From assembly GCA_020355945.1 (NCBI GenBank), contig CP070627.1:751578-764188 (forward strand): a stretch of 12,611 nucleotides of DNA, in the 5' to 3' direction. The notes under the pieces were generated by a model, which did no database searches, was not told the origin of the DNA, and worked only from the letters and a program-made list of their open reading frames with translations. This document shows positions 1 to 7,800 of this stretch, piece after piece; within the stretch, counting starts at the first letter, position 1, and every line of letters begins with the position of its first letter. The translations under genes and the position numbers were made by a program. The stretch is from Candidatus Aminicenantota bacterium. GTDB taxonomy: Bacteria > Acidobacteriota > Aminicenantia > UBA2199.

Positions 1-294
1 CACAGAGACTTCCGGTCATTACACAGCCGTTTCCGGTGATTGCACAGAGACTTCCGGTGATTGCACGGTCATTTCCAGTGATTGCACAGAGACTTCCGGT
101 CATTGCACAGCCGTTTCCGGTGACTGCACAGAGACTTCCGGCAATTGCACAGTCATTTCCGGTGACTGCACAGGGACTTCCGGTCATTACACAGCCGTTT
201 CCGGTGATTGCACAGAGACTTCCGGTGATTGCACAGGGAGTTCCGGTGACTGCATGATGATTTCCAATTGTCGAATGATCTTCTCCGACTGCCG
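1..294. repeat. 21-bp tandem repeat array with 42-bp higher-order alternation, continuing past the left edge
   Basis: Twelve well-kept 21-bp units fill 1-252, and two decayed units at 253-294 keep the 21-bp phase. Units start CACAG and share a TTCCGGT core. Two subtypes mostly alternate: type A has GAGACTTCCGG (or GGGACTTCCGG) and type B has CCGTTTCCGG or TCATTTCCGG, giving a 42-bp super-period. The variable 3' end is CATTA, GATTG, GACTG or CATTG. Because the period is a multiple of three, several frames stay open across it: two plus-strand frames (stops near 257 and 311) and one minus-strand frame with no stop. The array may therefore be a minisatellite-like intergenic repeat or the 3' part of a repetitive gene. 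No CRISPR-like unique spacers are present. The repeat itself is certain; its role is unknown. Confidence 0.95.
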
Positions 295-415
295 GAGGGT
301 TATTTATGATTGATTGTTTGTTTTGTCCTTTCATCCTGATGGGGCGCACTTCTTCTTGACTGACCCCTTTTTCCCCGCCACCACTTTTTTCTTTCGAATC
401 TCTGTCCTCTACCAC
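1..415 (-). CDS. candidate 5' part of a heptapeptide-repeat protein, runs off left edge
   Basis: On the minus strand a frame opens directly after a TAG (416-418) and stays open to the window edge for at least 138 codons. A GTG at 415-413 follows GAGG (425-428) at about 9 nt; an ATG at 334-332 is an alternative start without a good ribosome site. The first ~45 residues are charged (…EDRDSKEKSGGGEK…), with no signal peptide. They are followed by heptads of the form [I/V/M]-T-G-[S/N]-x-C-A, alternating ITGSLCA and ITGNGCA/ITGNDCA, with Cys every seventh residue. Unit-to-unit changes in this frame are often conservative (I/V/M, G/D, ACC/ACT, AAC/AAT), and the glycine is kept in the decayed units. 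Against it, competing plus-strand frames are also open, as any 21-bp repeat allows, and I recognise no family. It lies 205 bp downstream of the operon in the same direction. Confidence 0.28.
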   Translation of the reverse strand, partial: MVEDRDSKEKSGGGEKGVSQEEVRPIRMKGQNKQSIINNPPAVGEDHSTIGNHHAVTGTPCAITGSLCAITGNGCVMTGSPCAVTGNDCAIAGSLCAVTGNGCAMTGSLCAITGNDRAITGSLCAITGNGCVMTGSLC

Positions 416-620
416 CTAACACTTCCTCACTTCCTTGCACCGTCCCTCTTCTCGGTTCCGACGGGAGTTTCAGTTGGCGCATCCCCTCCTCCTGGGCTTA
501 GCCTGGCGCCAAACGTTTTGACGCACCGCCCACTTTTTTCCTAAAATAAAGAGAGTCATAAGATAAGACGGCGTACCTAAAGTTCGATAGCTCGTAAAAC
601 GATGCAGTGAAGAGAATTTT
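416..620. other. intergenic spacer, nothing recognised
   Basis: These 205 bp lie between the stop of the last operon gene and the candidate repeat gene. There is no coding frame with a ribosome site, no tRNA-like fold and no clear intrinsic terminator for the operon on the minus strand. The stretch 497-540 can form a weak GC stem (GGCGC against GCACC with a wobble), followed on the plus strand by a short T-run (534-539). That is the wrong strand for the operon and serves no visible plus-strand gene. Confidence 0.6.
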
Positions 621-1622
621 TTAGAGTACAATAATAACACCAAGATGTAGATTTAGCCACATTGCTTTTCCTTCAGAATAAACAAAGTGGAAGTCCGCAC
701 CCATTTCTAATAAATTAGAACCTGTTCCTAAAGGTGTATCTATTCCAAGGCCAGCATTCCAACCCCAAGCAACACCCTCACCTCCTTTATAATAAATTCC
801 TGGTCCTCCTTCAAAATAGAAAGCAGGTGCAGAAGTAAAAGGATAAAATTTGAGATTAATTGAATAATGAGAAAACCAATCATACTGGGAATAGTTACTA
901 CTAGGTGGGAAATTAACAAATCCTAAAAAATTGACCAGATAATACTCGTTTTTCATGATAGTTATAGGTATTTCCAAATCAAGAGTTAGAGTGTAACCAT
1001 ATTCATGCCGATTTCTCAAATAACTATAAGGAACAGCCCAGCCAAGATGAATACTACCACGCATTTTTCTCTCAATTTCACCTTCACCCGGTTGCCCTAA
1101 ATTATCAATGATAACCTCTCCATCATGTAAAATATTTATGCCAAAGACAAGTGGGAGTTTGCAAGTTGGACCAAAAAAGGTTGACATGGGAAATTTATAT
1201 AAAAGCCACCCATCCCCAACTGGAGTTCCATGGTCAACTTCAATGAAACTTAGCAGATTGCACCAGCTAACGCATCCTGTGTCTTCCACCGGATCTAACC
1301 ACCACATGTGAACTTTAGGTACCTCATCATCCTCAGGTTTTACCAGGAGGCATAGATTGTTTTCCGGTAACCCCAGGGAACCATCATAGAATATAGTATA
1401 AACTCCAGGAGAAAAAACCAATCCTCCTGTTCCCAGGTATCCTTTAGAAGGGTGCCATATATCGGTTTTCTTTGTTACTCCGTCACTATCCAACCGGTAC
1501 CAGCCCGGCGCACCGGCATTCCAATCAATAAGCGGAATACAACCCTCTTCAGCTTCAAGGGTAAAGAAAGTGACAATGATTAATCCCAATATCCATAAAT
1601 TTTTCTTAAAAATCTTTCTCAT
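621..1622 (-). CDS. exported two-domain protein: N-terminal jelly-roll-like domain plus C-terminal outer-membrane beta-barrel (putative)
   Basis: The protein has 333 residues. It starts with a typical signal peptide (MRKIFKKN, then hydrophobic 9-20, probable cleavage near EA-E at 23-26). Residues ~28-178 form a beta-rich domain with five cysteines (C28, C91, C117, C121, C154) that ends in IIDNLGQ, a common last strand of carbohydrate-binding jelly-roll domains; no ligand can be assigned. Residues ~188-333 alternate aromatic/hydrophobic strands with short turns (YGYTLTLDLEI, FYFEGGPGIYY, WGWNAGLGIDTPLG, LEMGADFHFVYSE) and end on a hydrophobic strand, NLHLGVIIVL. This is the look of an 8-strand OmpA/opacity-type outer-membrane barrel. 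The ATG is preceded by GGGAG at 1630-1634 with 7-nt spacing, 18 bp after the stop of the FN3 gene, so it is the last gene of the operon. Its inferred role is outer-membrane anchor or surface component. The barrel assignment is by sequence pattern only. Confidence 0.8.
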   Translation of the reverse strand: MRKIFKKNLWILGLIIVTFFTLEAEEGCIPLIDWNAGAPGWYRLDSDGVTKKTDIWHPSKGYLGTGGLVFSPGVYTIFYDGSLGLPENNLCLLVKPEDDEVPKVHMWWLDPVEDTGCVSWCNLLSFIEVDHGTPVGDGWLLYKFPMSTFFGPTCKLPLVFGINILHDGEVIIDNLGQPGEGEIERKMRGSIHLGWAVPYSYLRNRHEYGYTLTLDLEIPITIMKNEYYLVNFLGFVNFPPSSNYSQYDWFSHYSINLKFYPFTSAPAFYFEGGPGIYYKGGEGVAWGWNAGLGIDTPLGTGSNLLEMGADFHFVYSEGKAMWLNLHLGVIIVL

Positions 1623-1640
1623 TTTTCTTCTCCCAGAATA

Positions 1641-4600
1641 TCATTCATCATCCACTGTGTGGACATTAATCCTCTCAAATGCGCCCTTATTTCCGGTACT
1701 GTCAAAATGTTCCACCTGGTACCACAATTCTATATCAGGCGGCGGTGCGGCATCTCTAAAACGATAAATGTACTTTCCAATGCTCGAATCATAAAAATAT
1801 ACATAATTTACCCCGCCCGGAAAATCACCTGGTGAAGTTGTTTCTGTGGGGATTAAGAGATTTCCAATAACCTCCCAGAAAAATGATGAAGGGTATTGTG
1901 TCCGTTTAATCATACATTTAAGCAAAGGCTCCGGATGCTGCCATTCCAAAATAACTTCCACGGAAGATGGTATGGCTGTTAAAGAAATTGGAGCGGCGGG
2001 TGGTGTGGTATCATAGGCTCGAGCTGCATAAGAAGGCGTATCCGGCGATTGATTGCCGGCCCTGTCTTCTGCTCTAACGCGGTAATAATAAAGCGTTCCC
2101 CCTTGCGGCGTTTGGTCGTGAAATTCCACGGTCCGTATGCCATTGAAAATAACAAAACTACCGGACCCGGGATTAGAAGATGCAGCGATAGTCACAAAAA
2201 CATTAAAACCTGCAGTATTGGAAATAACAGGATATTGTTGGTTACCCATTTTGAGCCATCCACCTTTAAAGCGATTTACGGCGCTAAAATTATCTATATC
2301 TATCTTTGCTTCAAAAGTTCCGGGCTCAGAACCTGCTGAAAATGAACCGCTTGTATTTCCTGTTTCCACGAAGGGGGCTTTAATTGAATATTGATAACTT
2401 CCGTCTGTTGGAACAAGTGGCGAAGCATTGGGTTCATAATTTGCCGGTAGGAGATCGGGTTCGTTCAGCAGTTGGAAGTCTGTGTCAGGGCGTGTTGACC
2501 TGTAAACCCGGTATCCCCCACCCAGTTCAACGTCAGCTTCTGCAGAAGCCGGCCAATACAGCACGATTTCCCCTTCTCCACCATTAATCCCTTCCAATTG
2601 CAAGGCTTTTGGTGGAATAAAGTCCGGTACTCGCAGTTCCTGGGCAGGTGACATGGAACTGGGATTTCCTGCCTGGTCCACTGCCATAACCCTATAAAAG
2701 AATGTATTTTCAGTAGCTGTCATCTCCAAAATATCGTTGTAATATTGTGACTGCGGCGTTACATCCGTTTCAGCCAGTGAGGCAGGAGTTCCGCCAGGGT
2801 CCCTAAGATATAAATTTCCCAAACGGGCTAATATTTTGAGCCTTTCTAATTCAGCGCTGACAGCAGAGGGATTATGAGGAATAACATCATTATTTAAAAG
2901 TATTTCTCTTTCTTCAGGCCGTTGGCTGGTGGGTGGAACCGGTTCTGCATCTGTCTTAAGAGAGCGGTAAATTTTGTAACCCATTATATCGGAAGCAGAG
3001 CCGACCTCCCATGTCAGGTGCAGACTAACCCCTTTTTCCCAATCAGACCTGGAAAAAAACACAGCAGGCGGCCCGGGTGGAGGGGGTGGTTCCATATCTA
3101 CCACGAATCCTGCAACCGGTGCCGATGAAGGACCGTGATTATTTTGTGTATCAACGGTCACGATACGGTAATAGTAATAAGCAACCGAGGCGTTGGGGGT
3201 TACTTCGGGGTTATCCAGGGATATTGTATCTGTAAAATAATAAGATCCCGGACCGGTGATATCTATCGCATTCCCGATTTGCTGCCAATGCGAACTGTCC
3301 CCGGGATTTTTGGGACAGCCGCGGGCATCTTTTTCCAAATCCGATGTACCATATCTACGATAAATTAAAAAGTAATCCTCATCAGGCACTTCCCCGGCAA
3401 TCTCAGTGGACCATTCCCACTTTAACTTTATGGTCGTGCTTCTTAAATCCGTGTTATAACAGACCATGCCTGGAGTATAATTAACCGGACCGGGGCATAA
3501 TATCCCTGTTGACGGATCATGGGTGAGTGTTTTACACGGAATTTTTGAATCCACAATTCCTACTCCCGCGCAAAAATTTTCAGGCGGCGGCGGGGGAATT
3601 GTATCCACTACATCTATGCTTCTTTCATCGGATGATTCACTGATGCGGCCAAAAATATCAATGCCCTTTATCGCGTAGTAGTATTTCCCGAATTCTTGTA
3701 ATGTTTGATCTTCGAATGAATCCAGGTAAAAAATTGCCGGCAAATCATAGACTTCATTCCCCGAAGCATCTAGAATCGGGTTGCCGTATTTATCTGTACG
3801 CAGATGGGATGTGACAATGACCGGGCTTTCTTCGGTTCTTTGCACATTGGAAAATCTGCAGGTCTGAAAATTAATTTGGGCCAATGACGAGGCGGATTGC
3901 GGGCGCCTAAAAATATTGTACATGACACACACTTGAGAAGTAGGTAAAAAGGAACCTATTGGCGAGACGTTCCATTTTAGAGCAACACTTGTGCGCTCCA
4001 GCACCGGTGGTGGTTTTTCCCCTTCTTTACAGAACCCCGCACCTTCTCCGGGTATTAAACGGAGAGATAGACCTGTGGGCCGCGGAAGATTGATTTCAAC
4101 ACCGGTGGTTATCGGCCCAAAGAATGCAACCGACTCACTCTCATCCACCTCATCAACCGGCCAACCATTTGCGACAATTTTGTAATGACAAACATCGCCG
4201 GGAGAAACACCCCTGTCCACCCAGTAAAGGCCAAGCAAAATCGCAGGTACCGGCCGCAGTGCCGAGAGCATTAATATTGACATTGCCGGGATTTCCAGGT
4301 CCGAGGACACCTCTGACGAGGGTGACAAAGTACCGCAGTCAGTCACCGGGGCATCGGCACAGGGCCCGGTGGCGCCCCCGTCTACTTCTGCCAGCAGGTG
4401 ACAAAAAACCGCCCACCCATCATTGTCGATTATCCCACCCGGGGGAATATACTTGCCGTCTAATGTGTAAGCATTTCCATTAATAAAAGGATCCGCCTCC
4501 GATTGATTTTTAGGCGGTTGAATCGGTTGGTGATTGAGTTTTACCCAATTATTTTCCCCATCTTTTAAACAACACCTGTAAAGATCAAAACCCCCGGGAG

Positions 4601-4832
4601 GGAAGCCGTATTTTGTATCAAAACCCCAGCGAATTAAATTAACATATTTACCATTCATACTCGAGCCAATAAATTCTTCGCCATCCACTAAATGACTGAC
4701 TGCAATAATCGCCAATTTAGGTTTGGTAATTCCCCCACCGGAACCATAAATAAATTCCATACCAATCCATAAGAAAGAAATGAATACGATTAAAAGGTTA
4801 ACTTTAAAAAATCTAAATCTTTTTTTTCTCAT
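1641..4832 (-). CDS. large exported FN3-repeat protein (about six enlarged fibronectin type III modules)
   Basis: This is a 1063-residue protein. I chose ATG 4832 because GAGG (4839-4842) sits 6 nt upstream; a GTG at 4844 would add four residues and overlap the previous stop by 4 bp. The signal peptide is residues ~1-30 (RKKRFRFFK, then a hydrophobic core). FN3-like modules, recognised by a WxxS/W strand, a Y-[K/R]-[I/V]-YR strand and a final YYYR…D..GN.S strand, lie at about 62-240, 277-410, 413-580, 582-738, 740-942 and 943-1058. Proline-rich linkers (IPPPPP at 412-417, EPPPPP at 581-586, TTPPAAP at 942-948) separate several. Modules run to ~110-200 residues, longer than the usual ~90, through expanded middles. 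Module 5 holds a nested beta segment at ~812-898. Fourteen of 15 cysteines lie in the first 506 residues, suggesting a disulfide-bonded front half. There is no LPXTG, PEP-CTERM or type IX sorting tail. It is probably a surface or periplasmic rod-like scaffold; no enzymatic motif is seen. Confidence 0.9.
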   Translation of the reverse strand: MRKKRFRFFKVNLLIVFISFLWIGMEFIYGSGGGITKPKLAIIAVSHLVDGEEFIGSSMNGKYVNLIRWGFDTKYGFPPGGFDLYRCCLKDGENNWVKLNHQPIQPPKNQSEADPFINGNAYTLDGKYIPPGGIIDNDGWAVFCHLLAEVDGGATGPCADAPVTDCGTLSPSSEVSSDLEIPAMSILMLSALRPVPAILLGLYWVDRGVSPGDVCHYKIVANGWPVDEVDESESVAFFGPITTGVEINLPRPTGLSLRLIPGEGAGFCKEGEKPPPVLERTSVALKWNVSPIGSFLPTSQVCVMYNIFRRPQSASSLAQINFQTCRFSNVQRTEESPVIVTSHLRTDKYGNPILDASGNEVYDLPAIFYLDSFEDQTLQEFGKYYYAIKGIDIFGRISESSDERSIDVVDTIPPPPPENFCAGVGIVDSKIPCKTLTHDPSTGILCPGPVNYTPGMVCYNTDLRSTTIKLKWEWSTEIAGEVPDEDYFLIYRRYGTSDLEKDARGCPKNPGDSSHWQQIGNAIDITGPGSYYFTDTISLDNPEVTPNASVAYYYYRIVTVDTQNNHGPSSAPVAGFVVDMEPPPPPGPPAVFFSRSDWEKGVSLHLTWEVGSASDIMGYKIYRSLKTDAEPVPPTSQRPEEREILLNNDVIPHNPSAVSAELERLKILARLGNLYLRDPGGTPASLAETDVTPQSQYYNDILEMTATENTFFYRVMAVDQAGNPSSMSPAQELRVPDFIPPKALQLEGINGGEGEIVLYWPASAEADVELGGGYRVYRSTRPDTDFQLLNEPDLLPANYEPNASPLVPTDGSYQYSIKAPFVETGNTSGSFSAGSEPGTFEAKIDIDNFSAVNRFKGGWLKMGNQQYPVISNTAGFNVFVTIAASSNPGSGSFVIFNGIRTVEFHDQTPQGGTLYYYRVRAEDRAGNQSPDTPSYAARAYDTTPPAAPISLTAIPSSVEVILEWQHPEPLLKCMIKRTQYPSSFFWEVIGNLLIPTETTSPGDFPGGVNYVYFYDSSIGKYIYRFRDAAPPPDIELWYQVEHFDSTGNKGAFERINVHTVDDE
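2139..2399 (-). other. nested beta domain inside FN3 module 5
   Basis: Residues ~812-898 of the FN3 protein separate the early strands (YRVYRSTRP, 774-782) from the late strands (LYYYRVRAEDRAGN, 914-927) of one FN3 module. The insert is itself strand-rich, with motifs GGWLKMGNQQYPVISNTAG and FNVFV. It reads as a small independent beta domain, and its borders are approximate. Confidence 0.45.
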
Positions 4833-4840
4833 TATAGACC

Positions 4841-7800
4841 TCACAAAATTGAATGGGGAATAAATTTTGATTCATGGACTATCACACTATTTTTTGTGAC
4901 AAATGGTAACCCGTTCCCAGGATTACCATTAAAGGTAACAAACAGCCCTTGTGTAATTGGCCCTGGAGTGGGCACTTCCGCAAGGATAAAAATATGGGTT
5001 AAATCAGTGTCTTTGGAAATTCGCGTCGAAGTGATATCTTTATTCCCCAGCAAAACGGTAACATATCGCCAATCAATAGGCTCAGGAGTGGTAAAATAAA
5101 GCTGGTTGGATGCATTTATTACAGCGGTTACCCCGGAAAGCATGGCCCCAAAATCCTCATATTGAGAAGTAATAAATGAAGTCGAATAAAGCCGGATCAC
5201 ACTTCCACTTTCATCCGCACAGGAAGTATTTATGCGGGGTATATAGAAGAAATACCGGGAGTTTGGTGAAAGTCTTCCAGTGGGATTAAAACTTATATAG
5301 TCACCAATAGGATTGTCGGGATCATCTGCATTCCCGGCTGCGGAATTTCCCTGGTTAAGGACGATATCTCCGGGTTCGATCTCATCTTGCTCCGTTGATG
5401 AACGAACAAGCCGGGCTTCCAATTCAAGTTCATCGGGACACAAGAACATTTCATCAATGTAATCCGCATTGAAATAAACCCTAAGATCATAATCCCTATA
5501 AATCAAACGCGCCCCATCAGCCGGGTAAGACCAGGCAGTATACGGATCAAGGCGGCAGGGTAACGGTTCCGTCTCAAAGGAAATAGAAATATTCTTAAGG
5601 AAGGAATCATCAGGGGTCGAATCACGAAATACATCGGTTTGGGTATCAATGTTGAGTTCATACCTGGAGGAGGGGCAATAGGTTCCCTGCTGAGGCGGTT
5701 CCACTTCGGTACAGGTCCTTTGATAGGTGATGTAGGCTTCACCGGGGAACACCCACTGACCATCATTATCCCGGCAAATAATATGTCCGTTACTGTCAGA
5801 TGTGCAGTGCCCCACAGGGGTAAGCTCGCCTGAATCATCTACCCGGAGTAAATTGTTTTGTTCATCTACAATATAACTTTCCATGATATACCCTTCTCCA
5901 TTCTCATTCACACAAGAGATAACGCCTCCGGGTTCCAGGCGGCAGCACTCCCCTTCATAATTTAAAATGGGATAGCCGCTTTGTTCAAAGCAGAGGACAC
6001 CGGTCTCCTGCCTCCAGCAGTATCCATCAACCTGGAGTTCTCCATCCACCACCTTATAAAGCGTCCCATCGTTTGCCACTCTATATCCAGGTAAAATCCT
6101 CCCATTCCCTCTTTGGTCTTCACATACGATCAGGTTCATCCATTTTACCTCGCAGTCAACTTCAGATATCACGGTCTCGCTGCAATCATCTTCGATCTCA
6201 TTATTGTTGCCCGAGTTTGGACGCTCACCCACGGGGTAACGGGCCAGGCGAAAGGTAAACGTTTCACAGCGCCGCTCATCCTCCCAGCCTGTTTCAGGTA
6301 CACCAAAATTTCCGCCCCAGCCTCCGTAATGATCAAGTTGTTCGGTGGTGGTCAGGGTATCATCGAGAAAATGGTTGAGTTCAAGTTTTGTGAATTTATA
6401 AGAGGCAGTATACTCACCCACTTTGTCTTTATAATTATCTCCAGCCGAAGGAACATCACGAATGACCGATGAATCCCCAACATCGATGGGCCGGTTAAAG
6501 GTAATTTTGCCCACTGCATCCAGGGGTACTTCATATACCGTGGACGGGGTGGACACATCCTGGACATCGAAAACGCGGATCGTTTTTCCTGTGGCCGGGC
6601 TTTCAAAGGTTACCTCTTTGAGGGGGTGATCGAATGATGGCGGCCCGGTATTCTCTTCCCATTCAAGCTTCAGGGTAAATTTGGCATCAGGAACCGGCCA
6701 CGGCATATTTATGGAAACTTTTACCTTTGCCCCGAATGCAAAGGGCGTCGGCGCTTCGCCGCGGAGAGAAGCCTCTAATGTCAGGTTAGAGCTGAGTTTC
6801 CAGACCCATACTTTAAGGCTGCCTCCACCTTCAATCAAAACCGCCACATGTTTGGGCTCCCAGTACATGTCCATCTCAGTGCCGGCCCAATACTTGACTT
6901 CCACCCCCGCCACTTTAACCGAATATTTTTTACGGAATTCGATCGATGCTCCCACCAACACCCCTTCACCTGTGCCTCCTCGGGCAAAGGGCACTTTATT
7001 GCCCAACATCAGGTATCCTTTCGCCTTTATGAAACTTAATATATCGGCTTCTACCCGCTTATCCGCAGCCTTTTGACCAAGATATACGTGCCACTCATCC
7101 GCACTTAACAAGATTTCAAAATTTCCCTTTATTTTAAGTAGGTGACCATCTTTGTTGATATTGTAATGACCGCGAATGGAAAGAGTAAAAATTTCGTTTA
7201 TTCCGTCATATATTATATCTGCCTGGAGATTCGGAGTGTCTTTATGTTTTTTCCTAAATGTCATTATCCAGGCATCGCCGTTGAGAACTGCCACTGGACC
7301 GGGAATCTGCAGACGAAACATCACATCGGTATTCAAGGTGAATCCATTATCATGCGAAGTGCCTAAAGTTACGCCGGCCAGGAAGACATAAGAGCCTTCT
7401 TGCTGTGAAACCGGGTTTTGATCATCCAGGTGTCTGGGCCACGAATCTTTCACATTCAATTTTACATTTTGCCCAAAACCACCGGAAAAACCATACAATG
7501 ACACATTGGTAGAACCAAGGGCAATTCCCGCCGGCAGTTGGGCATTGATCTCAACATACCAATAGGTAAAGGATGGGTCGGAATTCTTACCTACCACCAG
7601 GTTACCTTTAAGATTAAACTTCGGTTGGATAAATCCCGCTTCAACCTCACCCTGGAATTTATCACCCTTCCAGTTCACCTTTCCTTTTATTTTGACTGTA
7701 TTGGGAATAGAGAGGTCGATGCCAATACCCGGTATTTCAAAGTCGATATCATTTTCGGATTTCCAGGTAATGGTTATTTCCTGAATAGAAACCCCCACGG

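Noticed and set aside
36..257. Plus-strand frame reading QRLPVIA/QPFPVIA heptads through the repeat array
   Set aside because: It is open only because the repeat period is a multiple of three. It has no ribosome site, stops as soon as the repeats decay, and another plus frame and a minus frame are equally open.
1..294. CRISPR array
   Set aside because: Units are contiguous 21-bp repeats without unique spacers, and no cas genes are present.
300..482. Minus-strand 60-codon frame rich in Arg/Lys/Gly
   Set aside because: It has no ribosome site or recognisable family, and its composition is that of spacer DNA. The competing frame from 415 is better supported.
497..540. GC stem followed by a T-run as a rho-independent terminator
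   Set aside because: The stem is short with a wobble, and the T-run is on the plus strand, where no gene is transcribed. It cannot end the minus-strand operon.
4124..4483. 119-codon plus-strand frame opposite the FN3 gene, and similar long antisense frames (for example 6681-7076 and 9429-9911)
   Set aside because: They are low-complexity antisense shadows without ribosome sites, lying opposite well-supported domains.
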